From assembly GCF_014303395.1 (NCBI RefSeq), contig NZ_CP060298.1:2356001-2420000 (forward strand): 64,000 bases of DNA. Direction: 5' to 3'. Each line of letters begins with the position of its first letter. Positions within the stretch are counted from its first letter, which is position 1. The notes beneath the pieces are model-generated. The model saw only the letters and a program-made list of their open reading frames with translations, had not been told where the DNA came from and did no database searches. The position numbers and the translations under genes are program-made. This DNA is from Nakamurella sp. PAMC28650. GTDB taxonomy: Bacteria; Actinomycetota; Actinomycetes; Mycobacteriales; Nakamurellaceae. This document shows positions 18,901 through 25,139 of this stretch, in pieces.

Positions 18901-20366
18901 TCGGGCAGCGGCGCGATCGCGAACTGGCCGTCGGCGTCGTGGACGATCCGGACTCCCAGCAGCAGCGGACGACCTACTTCCACCCGGACGTCGACGGGAA
19001 CATGGCGATCTACGGCACCGGTGGTTCCGGCAAGTCGACCCTGCTGCGGACCGTCGCGCTGGCCGCCGGGATCACCCCCCGCTCGGGTCCCTGCCATGTG
19101 TACGGCATGGACTTCGGATCGTCGGGCCTGCGCATGCTGGAGTCGCTCCCGCACGTCGGGGACGTCATCTCCGGCGACGACGACGAGCGACTGGGCCGGC
19201 TGATCCGATGGCTCAAGTCGGTCGTCGACGAACGGGCCGTCCGTTATGCCGCGGTGCGGGCCGGGACGATCACCGAATACCGGGACATCACCGGACAGCA
19301 GGCCGAGCCCAGGATTCTGCTGCTGGTCGACGGCATCGCCAACTTCCGTCAGCAGTACGAAAGCCACGTGTCGAACTCGCTTTTCACCGTGTTCACCCAG
19401 ATCGCGGCGGACGGACGGCCCGCCGGCGTTCATGTGGTGATGTCCGCCGACCGGGCCGCGGCGGTCCCCAGTTCGCTGCGGGCGGCCATCCAGCGGACCG
19501 CGGTCCTGCGGCTGTCCGACGACAACGACTACAGCTTTCTCGGGGTGCCGTCCGATGCCCTGGACGGGAACTCCCCGCCCGGACGGGGGGTGCTCGACGG
19601 CCTCGACCTGCAGGTCGCCGTGCTCGGCGGCAGCGCGAACCTCGCCGTGCAGTCGAAGGCGGTGGACGACCTCGGGCGCACCCTCCGGGCCCGCGGAATG
19701 CTCGAGGCGCCACCGATCGGCCGGCTGCCCACCAGGGTGCTGCTCCCGGACCTGCCGCCGGGCACTCGTGGCGTCCCGCTGGGAATTGCGGGAAACACCC
19801 TGGCGCCCATCGAGTTCGATCCGGAAGGCTACTGGGTGCTGGCCGGTCCTCCCGGGTCTGGCACGCCGGAGGTGCTGGTCGGGTTGGCGGCCGCGGTGGC
19901 CCGTGAGCGGCCACTGCTGCCCAGAGTTCTCGTCTCGGGCCGGAAGTCGGCCATCGAGTCGACCGGATTCTGGACCCACATCCTCCGCGGGGGTGAAGAT
20001 GTCGAACGCTGGCAGCGTCGGGTCGCCGACGAGGGCGCCGAGATCGTGCTGTTCATCGAAGACGCGGGTGGCCTGACGTCCGGACCGCTCGAGGAACCGG
20101 TGCTCGCCCTGGCCCAGGCCATCGGCCGCAACGGGGGAGGGGTCATCGCAGAATCCGAAACCGGTAGTTGGAACCAGTACAGCGATCTGCTCAAGATGCT
20201 GAAGGGGCAGCGGAAGGGCTTCCTGGTCCAGCCAGACCAGGGCGACGGGGATGCGCTGCTGCGGACCGATCTGCCGCGTGGGCAGCGGAAGGACTTCGCC
20301 ACCTGCGGCGGCGCCTTCGTGCTCAACGGGAGCGCCACCAAGGTGCAGTTCGTCGAAGCGTCCTGA
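15975..20366 (+). CDS. EccC/EssC-type FtsK/SpoIIIE secretion ATPase with N-terminal FHA domain
   Basis: Protein of 1463 residues, GTG start overlapping the previous stop. Order of parts: a ubiquitin-like beta-grasp segment (about 1-95); FHA domain (about 110-200; GRDPSCEIRL, VSKKHARI, DLGSANG); two membrane helices (about 240-280); three P-loop domains. Domain 1 has intact Walker A GGTTGAGKSE (about 685-694) and Walker B VIVVDEFAAL. Domain 2 has Walker A GTGGSGKST (about 1014) but a Walker B LLLVDGIANF without the catalytic acid. Domain 3 has a broken Walker A, GPPGSGTPE. One complete site followed by degenerate ones is typical of type VII motors. An N-terminal FHA is a Firmicute EssC trait; mycobacterial EccC lacks it. 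It precedes two WXG100 genes, its likely substrates. Confidence 0.93.
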   Translation: MKLRFSLLRPGGELVDLHATLDATVTVGDLAGALDRCDPTRGDRPPVPMSPGSSMTVRIHPGGRAGQSTLLAPGLPLAVSGIRSGCVLSVGALTAQWQSPGGPGGVAAATLTVLTGPDAGRTFALREGTCFLGRDPSCEIRLSDPLVSKKHARITIGENAEIVDLGSANGLVIGGSPVPRAVLRPQDRVIVGETSIGITVHRTPAAALAATADVDFNRSPRVDPTYAGIRFDAPEAPEPPRRSRLPVLALIAPLLMGVVLYAFTRSVLSVVFVGLSPVLMIGTYLDEKLQNRRNVRESTAAFLESLRVIRLELAQALSLEQVGRLAESPSTAEALDAIHRQTPLLWTRRGEHQRFLTGRLGTGTMPSRHSVELPSRAHARAEHWHLLTQLRSDASAVQSVPVVVDLRACGAVGIAGPRAAAVGVARGLVAQFVALHSPADLAVAAIASSDSGRDWEWLKWLPHNGSPHSPLPGLHLADEAGAGTRLLAEIEELISDRRQETRAPGALVLPALLVIVEDDAPVERYRLIGIAENGPAVGVYVLAVASAQERLPAVCRTYLTVDPGTGEVAAGFVTSALGVSPVLCETVDGPAAMSAARALAPIADAGAGVADDSDLPRAISFLTLIGPELAEDPGAVLERWRESESVIPRGSAVPVRRRTTSLRAIVGQAAGEPLTLDLRSQGPHALVGGTTGAGKSEFLQSWVLGMAAGYSPDTLTFLFVDYKGGAAFADCVQLPHTVGLVTDLSPHLVRRALASLNAELRHREHILNAKKAKDLLELQRRGDPDAPPSLVIVVDEFAALVQEVPEFVDGVVNVAQRGRSLGLHLILATQRPAGVIKDNLRANTNLRIALRMADENDSTDVLGVPLAGSFSPDIPGRGAAKTGPGRIAGFQTGYAGGWSGRAAPRAQLELGELAFGPGRAWEEPQVDNGPADADLGPSDIVRLVTSISIAADRAEIPVPRKPWLPDLAATYDLQFLGQRRDRELAVGVVDDPDSQQQRTTYFHPDVDGNMAIYGTGGSGKSTLLRTVALAAGITPRSGPCHVYGMDFGSSGLRMLESLPHVGDVISGDDDERLGRLIRWLKSVVDERAVRYAAVRAGTITEYRDITGQQAEPRILLLVDGIANFRQQYESHVSNSLFTVFTQIAADGRPAGVHVVMSADRAAAVPSSLRAAIQRTAVLRLSDDNDYSFLGVPSDALDGNSPPGRGVLDGLDLQVAVLGGSANLAVQSKAVDDLGRTLRARGMLEAPPIGRLPTRVLLPDLPPGTRGVPLGIAGNTLAPIEFDPEGYWVLAGPPGSGTPEVLVGLAAAVARERPLLPRVLVSGRKSAIESTGFWTHILRGGEDVERWQRRVADEGAEIVLFIEDAGGLTSGPLEEPVLALAQAIGRNGGGVIAESETGSWNQYSDLLKMLKGQRKGFLVQPDQGDGDALLRTDLPRGQRKDFATCGGAFVLNGSATKVQFVEAS

Positions 20367-20452
20367 CCGGCCCCACCGTCACCGCAGGGTCACCTGTTCC
20401 GACACGATCGGGTGTCCGGCGCGGTCCAGGGGTCGATGGGTAGTCCTGCCCA

Positions 20453-20481
20453 TTGCGGGGTGGGAGAAGTTGAAATAGCTT
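20453..20481 (+). promoter_or_regulatory. candidate promoter for the WXG100 genes
   Basis: TTGCGG (20453-20458), 17-bp spacer, TAGCTT (20476-20481), in the 171-bp gap between the ATPase gene and the first WXG100 gene. The hexamers are only partial matches, but spacing is ideal. A separate promoter would allow abundant substrates to be made independently of the membrane machinery. Confidence 0.35.
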
Positions 20482-20537
20482 TCTGGTATGCCCAACGGGG
20501 GCGAAAAAGAAATGAGCTCTTGAAAGGAGCAGTCATC

Positions 20538-20813
20538 ATGGCACTAGTTGGAATGGACGTCGATGTCGTCAAGGGGATCGGCCGCGATCTGAGCACGCAG
20601 GCGACGCAGCTGAACACCACGATCGCCGCCATCAACGGACTGCTGGGCAAGGCCAAGGACAGCTGGAAGGGCAAGGACTCCGACCACTTCGAGCAGCTGT
20701 GGACCGGGCAGTACCAGGGCCAGCTGAAGAAGATCCAGCAGGAGATCGACCAGCTCAGCAAGTCCGCGACCAAGAATGCGAACGAGCAGGAGCAGACCTC
20801 CAACTCGTACTGA
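20538..20813 (+). CDS. WXG100-family (EsxA/ESAT-6-like) protein
   Basis: Protein of 91 residues, the standard WXG100 length: two predicted helices separated by the W-x-G turn (SWKGKD, Trp43). A strong AAAGGAG lies eight bases before ATG 20538. WXG100 proteins form helical-hairpin dimers exported by type VII ATPases. The C-terminal tail ends TSNSY and shows no actinobacterial YxxxD/E export motif after the second helix, which again resembles the EssC-type rather than the ESX-type system. It is paired with a related, much longer WXG100 protein 76 bp downstream. Confidence 0.93.
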   Translation: MALVGMDVDVVKGIGRDLSTQATQLNTTIAAINGLLGKAKDSWKGKDSDHFEQLWTGQYQGQLKKIQQEIDQLSKSATKNANEQEQTSNSY

Positions 20814-20889
20814 TCATTTCGTCTCCGGCGATTCCCTCTCCGGTGATTTCCTGTGCGGCATACGACAACACGAAAGGACGGTGGTGACG

Positions 20890-22113
20890 GTGGCATTCAT
20901 TGGAATGGACGTGCAGGTGGTACGGCAGGTCGGTCGAGATCTCGAGACGCAGGCCCTGACGCTGCGGGGGATCGTCACCACCGTCGACAGGATCGACGGC
21001 AAGGCCCGTCAGTCCTGGCGCGGATCGGACTGCGACCGGTTCCACCAGCAGTGGAGCGGGCAGTACCGGGCGATCCTGAACAGTCTCGCCCGTGAGGTCG
21101 AGGACCTGGGCAGGAAGGCTTCGAGCAACGCCGACGACCAGGACACCACCAGCAACTCCTACGCGGACGGTGGGTCCGGTCAGGGGTTCGCAGGTGCCCA
21201 TGCCTCCGGGAGTGTCGATGTCGGCGGCGGTGCCGCCGGCGGCAGCGGTTTCGGCGGCAGTGGTGTCGGCGGCGGTGGTGCCGGGGGCAGTAGTAGCGGG
21301 AGCTACGGCGACGGGGGCAGTGGTGTCGGCGGCCGTGGCGCCGGGGGTAGCAGTAGCGGCTCGAACTACGTCGAGGCGTCCAGCAGCGGAAGTGCCGGCC
21401 CATCGAGCTACCACGGCGAGGCCGGTGCGGGGGCACAGGCCGGCGCGGATGCGTCGGGCTCGCACGACGGGAACACCTACCAGGGCAGCGCGGAGGCGAG
21501 CGCGCGGGCGGGGGCCTGGGCCTCCGGTGGCGCTGCGGTCGGCGGCGCGCTGCTGGGAGCCAGTGTCAGCGGTAGCGCGTTCGCCGGCGCATCCGCGGGT
21601 GTCGACGCCTCAGGTCAGATCGGTCCGGACGGCGCCTCGGGGGAGGCCAACGCGAGTGCCTTCGTCGGCGCGAAAGCCGATGCAGACGGCCGGATCTCCC
21701 TCGGTCCGGTGGGGATGTCGGGCCACGCCGAGGCCATGGCCGGCGCCGCGGCGGACGGCTCCGTCAGTGGAACCATCAGCGCGACCCAGGTGTCCGGAGC
21801 GTTCAACGGTGACGTCTTCGCGGGCGCCAGGGCCTCGGCCAGCGACACCATCACGGTCCTGGGCGTCAACTCCACCGAGACTGCCTCGGTGGAAGCCGGT
21901 ATCGGTGCGCACGCCTCGGGCGACGCCGCCATCGGTTACGACGAGGTCCACGTCGGCTTCGACGTCGGGGCCTGCCTCGGGCTCGGCGCGGATGTCGGGT
22001 ACGACGCCAGCTTCAGTCCGAAGCAGATGGTCGACTCGGTGACCGGAACAGTGGGCGGACTCGTCAGCGGTGGCGGCAGTGTCGTCAAGGGCATCGTGTC
22101 GTGGTTCGGCTAG
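20890..22113 (+). CDS. WXG100 protein with long Gly/Ser/Ala-rich repeat tail
   Basis: About 407 residues. The first 95 residues align with the preceding WXG100 protein (shared IGMDV, QSWRGSD, WSGQY, DTTSNSY). Next come a Gly/Ser-rich linker (VGGGGAGGSSSGS-like, about 105-180) and a roughly 220-residue Ala/Gly-rich region of alternating short strands (patterns such as SGSAFAGASAGV and NASAFVGAKADA), ending with a hydrophobic VSWFG. No known toxin domain is visible. Start choice: GTG codons at 20881, 20884 and 20890 are in frame; 20890 matches the start of the sister protein, with AAAGGA upstream. It could be an exported effector or a self-assembling surface structure. Function unknown. Confidence 0.8.
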   Translation: MAFIGMDVQVVRQVGRDLETQALTLRGIVTTVDRIDGKARQSWRGSDCDRFHQQWSGQYRAILNSLAREVEDLGRKASSNADDQDTTSNSYADGGSGQGFAGAHASGSVDVGGGAAGGSGFGGSGVGGGGAGGSSSGSYGDGGSGVGGRGAGGSSSGSNYVEASSSGSAGPSSYHGEAGAGAQAGADASGSHDGNTYQGSAEASARAGAWASGGAAVGGALLGASVSGSAFAGASAGVDASGQIGPDGASGEANASAFVGAKADADGRISLGPVGMSGHAEAMAGAAADGSVSGTISATQVSGAFNGDVFAGARASASDTITVLGVNSTETASVEAGIGAHASGDAAIGYDEVHVGFDVGACLGLGADVGYDASFSPKQMVDSVTGTVGGLVSGGGSVVKGIVSWFG

Positions 22114-22204
22114 AACCGTCCCCGCCGTGCCTGGCGGCCACCCGGACCCCGGGTCACCCGGATGCCGAAACCCGGCCACCTACACCAATGAGAGGTCAGC
22201 GAAG

Positions 22205-22699
22205 ATGAGCGAGAGCATCCGATTTCCCAGTGAAGAGTTTCCGTCCTGGCCGGTGATCGCACTGGCCCTGCCGGAGCACTGGTCAGGAGTCCAGGTCGCC
22301 TCCACCCTGATGGCGGCCCGTCGTGCCGTCCCCGAGGGACAGTTCATGTCCAACGTCATCGTCCGGGCGCAGCGGGTCGGCGGCGACGTGGATCTCGAGG
22401 CCGCGGCCAAGGTGGTGGACGACGGGGTCGCCCAGCTCGAGGAGGTCGAGCACATCGGGCGTTGGCTGATCGAGACCGACGGCCGCCAGGCCTACGCCCG
22501 GGAGTTCGCCTACCGGAACCCACAGGTGGGCACCGTCGGGCAGGCCTGGCGCATCTTCGTGGTGGAACACGACGGGGTCGTCGATCTCGTCGAGTTGGTC
22601 GGAACCGTGTCGGCAGCGCGTACCGGTGACCTGGCCGAGGTCAGGGCCATCATGGATTCGGTCGAGATCTGCGACGCCGTGCCGGCCGGCCGGATCTGA
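22205..22699 (+). CDS. small protein of unknown function, possibly LpqN/PsbP-like fold
   Basis: Protein of 164 residues, AGAGG nine bases before ATG 22205. Alternating strands and helices, with phrases ALALPEHWSG, RRAVPEGQFMSNVIVRAQR and AREFAYRNPQVGTVGQAWRIFVVEHDGVVDLVELVGTV-like beta segments (quoted only in part as VVEHDGVVDLVELVG). The layout recalls LpqN/PsbP/DcrB-type small domains, but there is no signal peptide or lipobox. It follows the two WXG100 genes on the same strand and may be a cytoplasmic partner or chaperone of them. That role is inferred from position only. Confidence 0.7.
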   Translation: MSESIRFPSEEFPSWPVIALALPEHWSGVQVASTLMAARRAVPEGQFMSNVIVRAQRVGGDVDLEAAAKVVDDGVAQLEEVEHIGRWLIETDGRQAYAREFAYRNPQVGTVGQAWRIFVVEHDGVVDLVELVGTVSAARTGDLAEVRAIMDSVEICDAVPAGRI

Positions 22700-22848
22700 C
22701 GTGACCGCGATCGTCGGCCTTCCGTGCCGATCCGGTTCCAACCCGGGACCGGGAAGCGGACCGGGACGGGGACGGGGACGGCAGATGTTCCAGCAGTTCA
22801 GCTTCCACCGGTCGGTCGCCCGGAGCCGGCCGGCGGTGGCCTGATCGC

Positions 22849-23862
22849 ATGGGCCCGATCTGTGCCGGTTGCGGCTCGGCGGTTGCGGCCGGCGCTCTGT
22901 TCTGCGCCCGCTGCGGAAGGCCGGCCCCGACGCGGCAGTCCGCTCCGTCGGTGCCCCCCCTTCCGTTGATCGGGACGGTGGGTGCTGACCCGCGTCGAGC
23001 ACCCGATGCACTGCAGTTCCTCGATCGTGCGTCCCCGCCCGAGCCGGGTGGTCCGGAGCTGAATGGTCCGGAGAGGGTTCACCGGCCCAGACGTGCCCTG
23101 GGGATCGATCTGCTACCGGCGGTGTTGCTCGGCGCGGTGGCACTGTGGGGTTGGCGCTCACCGGTCACTGCCTGGGGGCACCTCCCGACGATCTTCGTCG
23201 TCATCCTCGGCGCGTTGGTCGTCCTGCATCTCCTGGTCCGCGCCGTGCTCCGGGGGCGCCGTGCCGGTCTCGGGCGGCGATCGAGCATCGGACCGATGGC
23301 GCCGGTGATCGGGTCGCCGCCGGTATTCGAACCGCTGCCGTTGATCGAATCGCCGCCGGTGCTCGGGCCGGCGGGGTTGCCGGCGTCCGCTGCGGCGGGG
23401 CCGGTCCCGCCCGTCATCACGGTGGTCCCGGGAATGCCGCCGAAGGCCGGCGCACCGGCGGAATGGCAGGAACGCACACAGGTCCCGTCGCTGCGAGCGC
23501 TGCAGCACCCGGCCGGTCCGCCCGACGAGCCGGCGCTGGGGTGGGCGGTCGTGCTGGACGACGGACGCACCCTGCCGCTGGACCGGCCCGCAGTCTTCGG
23601 CCGTGATCCGGCTGCGTTGCCCGGCGAGCACGGCATGGCACTGCGGTCCATCGCCGACCAGACGCGCACCGTGTCGAAGACCCATGTCAAACTCGAGCCG
23701 GGGGCCGACTCCGTGCTCGTCACCGACCGGCACTCCACGAATGGTGTGGTCGTCATCACCGCGGGGGTGGCGACGAGATGCCGGGCCGGGGAACCGATGG
23801 TGGCCACCCAGGGTTCGGTGGTCAGATTCGGAGACCGGGAGATGCAGGTGCGGCGGCAATGA
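22849..23862 (+). CDS. zinc-ribbon, two-helix membrane protein with C-terminal FHA domain
   Basis: Protein of 337 residues. It opens with a zinc ribbon using Cys5, Cys8, Cys19 and Cys22. Two membrane helices follow at about 86-102 and 113-135, then a Pro/Ala-rich linker. A C-terminal FHA domain covers about residues 225-335 (FGRDPAAL, VSKTHVKL, HSTNGVVV). The FHA domain is closely related to that of the next gene, with which it overlaps by 4 bp, so the two probably arose by duplication of that domain. Both FHA termini would face the cytoplasm and could read the operon's kinase. Confidence 0.85.
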   Translation: MGPICAGCGSAVAAGALFCARCGRPAPTRQSAPSVPPLPLIGTVGADPRRAPDALQFLDRASPPEPGGPELNGPERVHRPRRALGIDLLPAVLLGAVALWGWRSPVTAWGHLPTIFVVILGALVVLHLLVRAVLRGRRAGLGRRSSIGPMAPVIGSPPVFEPLPLIESPPVLGPAGLPASAAAGPVPPVITVVPGMPPKAGAPAEWQERTQVPSLRALQHPAGPPDEPALGWAVVLDDGRTLPLDRPAVFGRDPAALPGEHGMALRSIADQTRTVSKTHVKLEPGADSVLVTDRHSTNGVVVITAGVATRCRAGEPMVATQGSVVRFGDREMQVRRQ

Positions 23863-25139
23863 CCTACGCGTTGTTCGGCCGGGTCGCAGTGCTCGGCGAC
23901 GGATGGGCCGCAGAGCCGCCCGGTACGGCTCAGCCGGCGTTCGACCCGGACGGCCGGCCGGTGCCCGAAGCAGATGACGGTCCTGAAACGACACCGCTGA
24001 TGCTGAAGGGGATGTCGGCCGGGATTCTGCAATCACCGCAGGTCGCGGGTCGGGTGACCTTCGACGGGGTCGGCTGGGAGGGGTCGGCGACCCTGACCGC
24101 GGGTCGGCTGCTGCTGTCGGCCAGGTCCACGCCGCACGGACGGTGGGTCGGCCAGGTCAGATACCGCTGGATCAGCGACGTCGCGGTGCGACCGCGGGCG
24201 GGGCGTCGCGACAACGGCGGTGTTCGTGTCCTCTTCCTCGATCCTCTGTCGCCGACCGGATTCGAGGGTCGGCACTACGTCGACCTGTTCACCGCCCGCA
24301 AGATCCCGCCGGGCGCTTTCGCCTGGGACCTCCTGCAGCACATCGTCGTCGATCGTCATCGCTGGATACCGGCGGGTGCGGTCACCGACCACCTGATGGT
24401 GCAGGAGCTGTTGGAACGGGGACCGAAACCATTGAATGTGTCGGCCTGGTACGGGATTCCGGTGCCGTCGGTCCCGCCCGTGTCCGTCCCGTCGGTGTCC
24501 GTCCCGCCGGTGCCGGTCCCGCCGGTGTCCGTCCCGCCGGGGTTCGAATCGCCGGGGTTCGAAGCGCACGTGTCCGCCGCCGACCGGCCCGCCCCCGTCG
24601 TCCCGGACATGGCCCGGGCCGCCGACCAGGCAGCCCCACCGCGGCCGGTGGCCCCGACGCCGGGGCCGGATACCGCCATGATCGTGGTGGTTCCCGGCGT
24701 CGGCCGCCACTCCGCCGAGACACCCTCCGCCCCAGCACCTTCCACCCCAGCACCGGCCACAGCCACACCGGTCCCGGTCAGGTCGCTCACGGCGCAACGC
24801 CCGACCGGAGTGGGAAGTCACCGGGTGGACCTGGACACCGGCGAGGCGGTCGTCATCGATTCCGCCACCCTTTTCGGCCGCGATCCGGCCGCGGACGACG
24901 GTGAGGACGTTGCCCTGCACGCAGTCCGGGATGCCACGCTCTCGTTCTCCAAGACCCATCTGCTGCTGACTCCCTCGGCGGCCGGGATCTCGGTGACGGA
25001 TCGGTATTCCACCAACGGGGTGCTCGTGGCCGGAAACGGACCCCCGAGGCCCTGCGTCCCGGGTGTCCCGGCGCTGCTCGACCTGCCGGCCACCCTGCAG
25101 ATCGGAACCCGCACGATGACCGTCAGCGCGACCCGGTAG
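23859..25139 (+). CDS. FHA-domain protein with N-terminal PH/GRAM-like region
   Basis: Protein of 426 residues from ATG 23859 (ATGA overlap). The N-terminal 160 residues have a beta-rich, one-helix pattern (ATLTAGRLLLSA, HYVDLFTARKIPPGAFAWDLL) that could be a PH/GRAM-like domain. A linker of PPVSVP-type repeats and Pro/Ala sequence follows. The C-terminal FHA domain (about 320-425) has FGRDPAADDG, FSKTHLLL and YSTNGVLV. No membrane helix or signal is visible. The gene ends tail to tail with, and overlapping by 17 bp, the convergent STAND/WD40 gene. Confidence 0.83.
   Translation: MTYALFGRVAVLGDGWAAEPPGTAQPAFDPDGRPVPEADDGPETTPLMLKGMSAGILQSPQVAGRVTFDGVGWEGSATLTAGRLLLSARSTPHGRWVGQVRYRWISDVAVRPRAGRRDNGGVRVLFLDPLSPTGFEGRHYVDLFTARKIPPGAFAWDLLQHIVVDRHRWIPAGAVTDHLMVQELLERGPKPLNVSAWYGIPVPSVPPVSVPSVSVPPVPVPPVSVPPGFESPGFEAHVSAADRPAPVVPDMARAADQAAPPRPVAPTPGPDTAMIVVVPGVGRHSAETPSAPAPSTPAPATATPVPVRSLTAQRPTGVGSHRVDLDTGEAVVIDSATLFGRDPAADDGEDVALHAVRDATLSFSKTHLLLTPSAAGISVTDRYSTNGVLVAGNGPPRPCVPGVPALLDLPATLQIGTRTMTVSATR

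Noticed and set aside
22701..22844. 47-codon ORF between the small unknown gene and the zinc-ribbon FHA gene
   Set aside because: GPGSGPGRGRG-type low complexity from a simple DNA repeat, no ribosome site; too weak to list as a gene.
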